Source: Opitutia bacterium
Lineage (GTDB): Bacteria > Verrucomicrobiota > Verrucomicrobiia > Opitutales > Coraliomargaritaceae
NCBI GenBank assembly: GCA_003503355.1
Contig: DOCS01000143.1
Span: forward strand, 1 to 7,260
Direction of reading: 5' to 3'
DNA: 7,260 bases
Positions 1 through 4,935 of the stretch are shown piece after piece. The notes beneath the pieces are model-generated. The model did no database searches. It was not told the DNA's origin and worked only from the letters and a program-made list of their open reading frames with translations. Numbering within the stretch: the first letter of the stretch is position 1; the number at the start of each line of letters is the position of its first letter. Both the position numbers and the translations under genes were made by a program.

Positions 1-872
1 ATGCCGCAGCGCTGTTGCCCGATTTCAATCCGACTCAATTTGACGCGGATCGCATCGTTCGTATGGCCAAGGCGGCTGGAATGAAATACCTGGTCATCAC
101 CTCCAAGCACCACGACGGCTTTTGTCTTTGGGATAGCGAGTACACGGACTTTGATGTCGGCAGCACGCCTTTCAACGGGCGAGATATTCTCGCCGAACTG
201 AACGCAGCCTGCCAGCAGCACGGCTTGAAGTTCGGGCTCTACTATAGTGTGCTGGATTGGAATCACCCGACACAGGTGCCGAGCTTGCAAAACGTACATG
301 TCGATTGGCGCTGGGGACGCACCTATTTACGCGATGGTGGCGGCGAATACGTGAAGGGCGTGTATGCCAGCTATCAAAAAAATCAAATTCTGGAGCTGAT
401 TGAACAGTACGATCCGGCCATCCTCTGGTTCGATGGCGAATGGGTCGAGTGGTGGACTAATGACGACGGAATTGAGTTGTACAACGCCATTCGTGCCGCG
501 AGCCCGCGCACCATTATCAATAATCGTGTTGGTAAACGTCAGAGCTTTGAAGCTGACTTTGTCACCAAAGAACAAAGACACTTTGAAGATGCCTTCCCGA
601 AGCATTGGGAAGCCTGTTACACCATGAACGAATCCTGGGGCTATCGAAAGGGAGATGACAACTGGAAGGATGCGGTAACGGTCTATGAGAAGCTCAAGGA
701 TGTGAACACCAAGGGCGGTAATCTGCTGCTCAATGTAGGCCCTGATGGCAACGGCGTGGTGCAGGAAGAAGCGGTTTCGATTCTTCTGCAAGCCGGTAAG
801 CTGCTCGAAGCAAATCCGATCGAGAAAACGAAGCCGACGATTATCGCGGTGCCGCGTCTGAAGCAGCAATAG
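1..872 (+). CDS. Alpha-L-fucosidase, GH29 (copy 1), 5' end outside window
   Basis: The C-terminal 290 or so residues of a GH29 alpha-L-fucosidase, which removes terminal L-fucose with retention of configuration. The frame is open to the window edge (first full codon at base 3). Alignment to the complete paralogue at 1147-2349 shows about 100 N-terminal residues missing, so the TTG at base 15 is not a true start. Visible GH29 hallmarks are the fucose-binding KHHDGF motif (bases 105-122) and WFDGEW, whose Asp (bases 432-434) matches the GH29 nucleophile by family knowledge. TKEQ and HWEACYTMN lie in the acid/base loop; I cannot say which Glu is the acid/base. The protein ends soon after the barrel (VPRLKQQ), without the C-terminal beta-sandwich of many GH29 enzymes, and lacks the 18-residue tail of copy 2. 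By eye the two proteins are roughly 75-80% identical, indicating tandem duplication. It is probably secreted like copy 2, but its signal peptide is not visible. A weak 4-bp stem followed by six T (872-890) overlaps the stop and may be a poor terminator. Confidence 0.93.
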   Translation, partial: AAALLPDFNPTQFDADRIVRMAKAAGMKYLVITSKHHDGFCLWDSEYTDFDVGSTPFNGRDILAELNAACQQHGLKFGLYYSVLDWNHPTQVPSLQNVHVDWRWGRTYLRDGGGEYVKGVYASYQKNQILELIEQYDPAILWFDGEWVEWWTNDDGIELYNAIRAASPRTIINNRVGKRQSFEADFVTKEQRHFEDAFPKHWEACYTMNESWGYRKGDDNWKDAVTVYEKLKDVNTKGGNLLLNVGPDGNGVVQEEAVSILLQAGKLLEANPIEKTKPTIIAVPRLKQQ

Positions 873-897
873 ACTGGGAGTCCGTTTTTTCCCATCC

Positions 898-924
898 GGC
901 ATCGCGGGCAACGCCCTCGATGTC
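898..924. other. Stem-loop in the gap between the two fucosidase genes
   Basis: An inverted repeat with stem CATCG-C-GGGC / GCCC-T-CGATG: nine Watson-Crick pairs, one C/T mismatch, a three-base AAC loop, and a G-T plus a G-C pair at the base. Neither side has a T-run, so it is not a classical intrinsic terminator. It lies just after copy 1 and just before a TACAAT -10-like hexamer at 928-933. It could protect the 3' end of the copy 1 mRNA, be a Rho-related end, or be part of an upstream control region. The structure is seen in the sequence; its role is unknown. Confidence 0.55.
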
Positions 925-987
925 GTGTACAATCGCCCGACTTGTAGCCTTTCAAAAGAGCGTTGCTACCGATGGAAGTACGAATCC

Positions 988-1011
988 CCGAGCTCTATCT
1001 CGGTTTTTTTT
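988..1011 (+). terminator. Rho-independent terminator upstream of fucosidase copy 2
   Basis: A perfect 5-bp stem CCGAG / CTCGG around a six-base CTCTAT loop runs straight into eight T (1004-1011). It lies 116 bases after the copy 1 stop and 135 bases before the copy 2 start. It may end the copy 1 transcript or a short independent RNA starting near 940. Either way it implies that copy 2 has its own promoter between 1012 and 1146. Confidence 0.75.
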
Positions 1012-1065
1012 CTGTCATCTATATGAATGATAGACAGGAGACGCCAATGTGTTAGATTGTAAAAC

Positions 1066-1082
1066 TTTACTTGCCCAGTAAA
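1066..1082. promoter_or_regulatory. Palindrome TTTACT-N5-AGTAAA, possible operator
   Basis: A perfect 6+6 inverted repeat with a five-base TGCCC spacer, 64 bases upstream of fucosidase copy 2 and downstream of the terminator at 988-1011. Its position and symmetry suit a dimeric repressor or activator site. GCCC at 1073-1076 can also pair with GGGC at 1084-1087, so alternative RNA folds are possible. No second copy was seen before the sulfatase or kinase genes, and I found no convincing -35/-10 pair here. A palindrome of this size can arise by chance. Confidence 0.25.
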
Positions 1083-1146
1083 CGGGCTCGGCAAAGGAAT
1101 CAGTCAAACGATCAGATGTAACCCCCAGATTATCAACACGCATAAT

Positions 1147-2349
1147 ATGACGAATAAAGCTATAGCGAAGGTCAACCCTTTGAAATTATTAACTCTCGCA
1201 CTCGGCCTGTCACTTGGCGCAAGCGTTAGCGCTGCCGAGCCTCAGCCCGCTTTTGTGGAAGAGTCGCTCGAGGCCTACAACCAACGCATGCAATGGTTTG
1301 TCGATGCACATTACGGCATGTTTATTCACTTTGGTGTCTATTCACAGCTAGGCGGTGAGTTCAAGGGCAAGAAAATGCCCGGCAAGTATTCAGAGTGGAT
1401 CGCCGCTAATTTGGAGATTCCTCGCGAAGAATATGCAGAGATCATCAAGGATTTTAATCCGACTCAATTTGACGCCGATCTCATTGTCAGCACCGCCAAG
1501 GCGGCTGGGATGGAGTACTTGGTCATCACGTCAAAGCACCACGACGGCTTTTGCCTTTGGGACAGCAAGTACACCGACTTTGATATTGGCAGTACACCGT
1601 TCAAAGGACGCGACATCCTTGCCGAGCTCAACGAGGCCTGCAAGAAACACGGCATAAAGTTCGGCCTCTACTACAGTGTTCTTGATTGGAATCACCCGAC
1701 ACAGGTGCCGAGTTTGCAAAAGACGACTCCGAATTGGCGCTGGGGACGTACCTACCTGCGCGATGGTGATACTGGTGAAGATCACGAAACTTATGTCACC
1801 TACCAAAAGAATCAACTGCTGGAGCTGATTGAGAAATACGACCCGTCCATTCTTTGGTTCGATGGAGAATGGGTTCAGTGGTGGACCGTTGAGGACGGGA
1901 TTGACCTCTACAACGCCCTTCGTAACGCGAGTTCTCACGTCATCATGAATAACCGTGTCGGCAAACGTAAAGCGTTTGAAGCCGACTTTCTCACCAAAGA
2001 ACAAAGACATTTTGACTCAGCCAAAGTAGAAAATCATTGGGAAGCTTGTTACACGATGAACAAGTCCTGGGGCTACAAGAAGGGCGATAACGATTGGAAA
2101 GATGCCTCCGAAGTCTACGATAAGCTCAAAGACGTGAACGCGAAGGGCGGCAATCTACTGCTCAATGTCGGCCCGGACGGCAACGGCGTGGTGCAGGACG
2201 AAGCGGTTGCGATCCTGCTGGAAGCCGGCAAGATGCTGAAAGCCAACCCGATCGAAAAAATGAAGCCCACCCCAACCAAGGTCCCACGCCTTGTAGAGGG
2301 CTATAAAGCTAAAGTTAAGACAGCAATTAATGTGACACCGGGCATTTAG
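1147..2349 (+). CDS. Secreted alpha-L-fucosidase, GH29 (copy 2)
   Basis: A complete 400-residue GH29 enzyme that hydrolyses terminal alpha-L-fucose from glycans. Residues 1-30 are a Sec signal peptide: Lys-containing start, hydrophobic core LKLLTLALGLSLGAS, then VSAA with cleavage probably before EPQP, so it acts in the periplasm or outside. Family motifs in order are HFGVYS (61-66), YSEWIA (81-86), KHHDGF (130-135), WDSKYTDFD, and WFDGEW with the expected nucleophile D239. TKEQ (E285) and HWEACYTMN (E299) are the acid/base candidates. LLLNVGPDGNG (337-347) marks the end of the barrel. The usual C-terminal beta-sandwich is absent, so this is a catalytic-domain-only enzyme. It differs from copy 1 in the segment after WGRTYLRDG, in one residue of length in the acid/base loop, and by an 18-residue C-terminal tail rich in Lys/Val. 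The ATG is favoured because it directly begins the signal peptide, although no Shine-Dalgarno sequence precedes it. It is flanked by terminators, so it is probably transcribed alone. Family certain; the natural substrate (fucoidan, fucosylated mucin or plant glycan) is not determined. Confidence 0.96.
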   Translation: MTNKAIAKVNPLKLLTLALGLSLGASVSAAEPQPAFVEESLEAYNQRMQWFVDAHYGMFIHFGVYSQLGGEFKGKKMPGKYSEWIAANLEIPREEYAEIIKDFNPTQFDADLIVSTAKAAGMEYLVITSKHHDGFCLWDSKYTDFDIGSTPFKGRDILAELNEACKKHGIKFGLYYSVLDWNHPTQVPSLQKTTPNWRWGRTYLRDGDTGEDHETYVTYQKNQLLELIEKYDPSILWFDGEWVQWWTVEDGIDLYNALRNASSHVIMNNRVGKRKAFEADFLTKEQRHFDSAKVENHWEACYTMNKSWGYKKGDNDWKDASEVYDKLKDVNAKGGNLLLNVGPDGNGVVQDEAVAILLEAGKMLKANPIEKMKPTPTKVPRLVEGYKAKVKTAINVTPGI

Positions 2350-2382
2350 AATCCACCAAACGTCACACCGTTTTGGCCCGAT

Positions 2383-2413
2383 TCGTTACAGGGGGCCTTG
2401 CCCCCTGTAACGA
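2383..2413. other. Perfect 14-bp hairpin with triloop after fucosidase copy 2
   Basis: Arms TCGTTACAGGGGGC (2383-2396) and GCCCCCTGTAACGA (2400-2413) are exact reverse complements around a CTT loop. This is far stronger than needed for a terminator, yet there is no T-run on either side: TAAATAC follows on plus, and the minus side is also not T-rich. It begins 34 bases after the copy 2 stop and 60 bases before the true terminator at 2473-2504. It may be an exonuclease-blocking stem protecting the fucosidase mRNA, a dispersed palindromic repeat, or a DNA-binding or cruciform site. The structure is certain; the function is unknown. Confidence 0.7.
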
Positions 2414-2472
2414 TAAATACAGACGACCTGCAGGCTTTCAACCGTGCGGCATTAGAAGTGGAAAGACACTCG

Positions 2473-2504
2473 AAACCTGGCCCGTACTCGTGCCAGGTTT
2501 TTTT
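2473..2504 (+). terminator. Rho-independent terminator between fucosidase copy 2 and sulfatase
   Basis: A 9-bp stem AAACCTGGC / GCCAGGTTT (2473-2481 with 2492-2500) around a ten-base loop, with the T-run extending to seven T at 2498-2504. This is the clearest terminator in the window. It lies 124 bases after the copy 2 stop and 71 bases before the sulfatase start, so the sulfatase probably has its own promoter in 2505-2575. That stretch contains a TATTAT at 2547-2552 but no well-spaced -35. Confidence 0.85.
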
Positions 2505-2575
2505 GCAGCAGTTCGACTGTTGCGCGATACTGCAGATCACCGAAGATATTATTAGAAAAACACGAGTAGAGACCT

Positions 2576-4060
2576 ATGAGAATCAAACAATTGCTACAAA
2601 CAACGTCACTGATCATCGCAAGCGCATGCGTTTGCAGCATCAGCCTGATGGCAGAAGACCACGCTTTGGCGGGAGGTAAACCCAATATCATCTTAGTGCT
2701 GACGGATGATCAGGGCTATGGTGATCTTGGCTGTCACGGCCATCCATTCCTGAAAACGCCGAACATCGATAAGCTGTACACCCAAAGCACGCGCTTTATC
2801 GATTTTCAGGCTAGTCCGACCTGCGCGCCAACACGTGCTGCGTTGATGAGCGGGCGCGCGCCCTTCAAAACCGGAGTGACCCATACCGTTTTTGAGCGCG
2901 AACGGATGGCTCTCAGTGCCACCACAGTCGCCGAAGTGTTACAGGATGCCGGCTACAACACTGGCATTTTCGGCAAATGGCACCTCGGCGATGAGGACGA
3001 GTATCAGCCGCACAATCGAGGATTTGACGAAGTGTTTATTCATGGCGCTGGCGGCATCGGTCAAAAGTACCAGGGCACCTGCGCCGATGTGCCGGATAAT
3101 AGTTATTTCGATCCCGTCATTCGACACAATAAGCTGTTCGTCAAAACAGCAGGTTATTGTACCGATGTTTTCTTTCAGCACGCACTGGGCTGGATCCAAC
3201 AGCAGAATGCGCAGGACAAGCCGTTTTTCGCCTTTATCTCGACCAATGCGCCGCATTCGCCGTTCATCGTGGCGGATGAGTACAAAGCCCTGTACCAAGA
3301 CCAGTGCACCGAGAAAGAGGCTGCGTTTCACGGCATGATTACCAATATCGACGACAACATGGGCGTGCTCATGGAGAAGCTCGACGCATGGAACTTGAGC
3401 GACAACACCCTGCTGATTTTTATGACCGACAACGGTTCAAGCGTCGGCACCTTCAATTACGGCCTCAAAGGAAAAAAGGGCTGGGTCAACGAGGGAGGCA
3501 CACGCGTGCCACTGTTTTTCAGATTGCCGGGTAAAATTAAAGCTGGCGTCGACGTCGACCGCTTGACGCGCCACTACGACCTGTTTCCGACCTTCGCCCA
3601 GCTTGCCGGCTCTCAAGCCGCCGAAGCACTCGATTTGGACGGCAGAAGCTTGGTCCCGCTGATTGAAAATCCGGATGCCGAATGGCCGGACAGGTACACA
3701 TTCATCCACAAGGGCAGATGGGCCAAGAAAGGCATGCGGGTCAAAAAGGGACGCCCGGATCACGTGCCTGAAAATTCAAAATACACGGCTTTCGCGGTGC
3801 GTAATGAGAAATGGCGCCTGGTGAGTAATGCTCAGCTGTATGATATCGAAAACGACCCCTGTGAGAAAAAGAACCTCTTTAAGACCAACCCCGAAGTCGC
3901 CGCCCAATTGCTTGAAGTCTATGACGTTTGGTGGGATGAGGTGCGGCCGCTGATGATCAACGAAGACGCCTCACTGGAAAATGATGCGCCATTCATTGTT
4001 GATTATGAATTGCAAAAGAAGACCAAAGGCATCCCCGCCTGGACCGCGCCAGAGTTGTGA
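2576..4060 (+). CDS. Secreted formylglycine-dependent sulfatase, family S1
   Basis: A 494-residue arylsulfatase-like enzyme of the alkaline phosphatase superfamily that hydrolyses sulfate esters, here probably on a fucose-rich polysaccharide. Residues 1-25 are a signal peptide (LIIASACVCSISLMA, cleavage before EDHA). The metal-binding TDDQGYGD lies at 43-50. The activation motif C-A-P-T-R is at 83-87; C83 (bases 2822-2824) would be oxidised to formylglycine by a maturase encoded elsewhere. Thr at the fourth position is allowed in the family. Further active-site motifs are GKWHLG (133-138), NAPHSPF (224-230) and MTDNGS (283-288), followed by the conserved EGGTRVP (306-312). The C-terminal part ends in the small S1 subdomain (LYDIENDPCEKKNL). 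The length is normal for S1. The ATG starts the signal peptide directly, with only a weak GTAGAG upstream. It shares strand and apparent substrate with the fucosidases but is separated from them by a terminator, and it converges with the regulator gene. The S1 subfamily and regioselectivity cannot be read from sequence alone. Confidence 0.95.
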   Translation: MRIKQLLQTTSLIIASACVCSISLMAEDHALAGGKPNIILVLTDDQGYGDLGCHGHPFLKTPNIDKLYTQSTRFIDFQASPTCAPTRAALMSGRAPFKTGVTHTVFERERMALSATTVAEVLQDAGYNTGIFGKWHLGDEDEYQPHNRGFDEVFIHGAGGIGQKYQGTCADVPDNSYFDPVIRHNKLFVKTAGYCTDVFFQHALGWIQQQNAQDKPFFAFISTNAPHSPFIVADEYKALYQDQCTEKEAAFHGMITNIDDNMGVLMEKLDAWNLSDNTLLIFMTDNGSSVGTFNYGLKGKKGWVNEGGTRVPLFFRLPGKIKAGVDVDRLTRHYDLFPTFAQLAGSQAAEALDLDGRSLVPLIENPDAEWPDRYTFIHKGRWAKKGMRVKKGRPDHVPENSKYTAFAVRNEKWRLVSNAQLYDIENDPCEKKNLFKTNPEVAAQLLEVYDVWWDEVRPLMINEDASLENDAPFIVDYELQKKTKGIPAWTAPEL

Positions 4061-4066
4061 TCCTGC

Positions 4067-4087
4067 CGGACGGCTAGCAGCCGTCTG
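4067..4087. other. Stem-loop between convergent sulfatase and regulator genes
   Basis: A 7-bp stem GACGGCT / AGCCGTC with an AGC triloop (4069-4085), extended by a G-T and a C-G pair. It starts 7 bases after the sulfatase stop. No T-run follows on plus, so it is at best a weak or Rho-assisted end. The rest of this 168-base convergent gap (4061-4228) shows no gene and only short GC-rich foldbacks. No clear terminator was found for the minus-strand regulator. Confidence 0.35.
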
Positions 4088-4228
4088 CCGCATCGGCAAG
4101 CCGAAGCACCCGCTTCTCGGTGAATCCTTTTCAGTGTGTTGCGCTTGAAGGGCTAATCGAGTCGCGGCGAGTGCTCGGGTTCAGGCGCTCAGCGGTGTGG
4201 CAAGAGTCTGCAGTGGTTGCCGCGACGA

Positions 4229-4897
4229 CTACGATTTCTTCGGCAGAATACCAGACTGAAAGGCTTTGCTGATCGCCGCGGGGGCATTCTGCACTCCGAG
4301 TTTTTCATAGATGTGCCGCACGTGAGTGGCGACCGTGGCGGTGCTGATTTGCAGGCGCTCGGAAATTTCCTTCTTCTGCAGTCCCTCGCCAAGCAGCTCC
4401 AGCACTTGCATTTCCCGCTCGGTGAGTGTGATGCTGTCGCTTGTTGGCCGCGGCTTTGTCTGCAGTGCCGTCAGGATGTACTGGGCAATGTTGACATCGA
4501 GGGTCGCGCCGCCGCTCATCACCGTGCGGATGCCATCGGTTATTTCACTCAAACTGGCGTTTTTTAATAAATAGCCTGCGGCCCCCGCGCAGATCGCCTC
4601 AAGCACATCGGCCTCGGCATCCGATTGACTGAGGACAATCACATGGGTTTTAGGCGCGTATTGCTTGAACCAGGGAATCGCTTCGAGCCCACTCATGCCG
4701 GGCAAATTCAAGTCCAGCAGGATCACATCTGCTGCAGTGTTGGCTCGGGGCTCCTGTACGCAGCGCAGCGCGCGTTCGGCCGTCCCGAAGGTGTGCAACA
4801 GTTCGATGTCGCCGACGGTTTCCAGAGCAAAGCGGATGCCTTCCCGGTAATCGGGGTGATCTTCCACCATAATGACGCGGATGGTTTGTTTCATCAT
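4229..4897 (-). CDS. NarL/LuxR-family response regulator
   Basis: A 222-residue two-domain transcription factor, the likely phosphorylation partner of the kinase encoded just upstream on the same strand. Receiver domain (5-120): acidic pair E12/D13 (VEDHPDYREG), phospho-acceptor D62 in LLDLNLPGMSG (codon at 4712-4714), switch S90 (VIVLSQSD) and conserved K112 (GYLLKNAS). LuxR-type helix-turn-helix (155-215): LTEREMQVLELLGEG, then KKEISERLQISTATVATHVRHIYEKLGV. The NAPAAISKAF segment after the recognition helix departs from the NR-[ST]-EA form common in proteobacterial NarL proteins; I recall similar variants from Verrucomicrobiota. The start is ATG at 4897 or the adjacent ATG at 4894, chosen because the receiver begins at once. 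A longer reading from a TTG at 4966 would overlap the kinase and add a Cys/Arg-rich tail with no homology. The gap to the kinase stop is 38 bases with no Shine-Dalgarno, so the two are probably cotranscribed. All phosphorylation residues are intact. Its target promoters are not known; the fucosidase and sulfatase genes are natural candidates. Confidence 0.94.
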   Translation of the reverse strand: MMKQTIRVIMVEDHPDYREGIRFALETVGDIELLHTFGTAERALRCVQEPRANTAADVILLDLNLPGMSGLEAIPWFKQYAPKTHVIVLSQSDAEADVLEAICAGAAGYLLKNASLSEITDGIRTVMSGGATLDVNIAQYILTALQTKPRPTSDSITLTEREMQVLELLGEGLQKKEISERLQISTATVATHVRHIYEKLGVQNAPAAISKAFQSGILPKKS

Positions 4898-4935
4898 GTC
4901 GGTTAGTGTGTCGTAATATTTAGCAGGTGCGCACC

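Noticed and set aside
327..932. Long minus-strand open frame across fucosidase copy 1
   Set aside because: It is a shadow of the GH29 coding frame, with no family motifs and no initiation signal. The same applies to minus frames across copy 2 (1531-2010) and the sulfatase (2939-3331, 3437-3763), and to plus frames across the kinase.
974..990. T-arm-like string GTACGAATCCCC suggesting a tRNA remnant
   Set aside because: No matching 5' half, anticodon arm or acceptor stem could be built around it; the resemblance is short and probably chance.
972..1055. 27-codon open frame starting ATG-GAA-GTA between the fucosidase genes
   Set aside because: It reads straight through the terminator hairpin and its T-run (988-1011), has no Shine-Dalgarno, and matches no family I recognise. 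The terminator explanation is stronger.
2520..2552. Promoter for the sulfatase using TTGCGC (2520) and TATTAT (2547)
   Set aside because: The spacer is 21 bases, too long for a standard sigma-70 promoter; the TATTAT alone is not enough to call a promoter.
2590..2640. Lipoprotein processing at a Cys in the sulfatase signal peptide (ASAC, residue 18)
   Set aside because: The -3 residue is Ala rather than Leu/Val/Ile, and a good signal peptidase I site (SLMA before EDHA) follows, so ordinary secretion is more likely.
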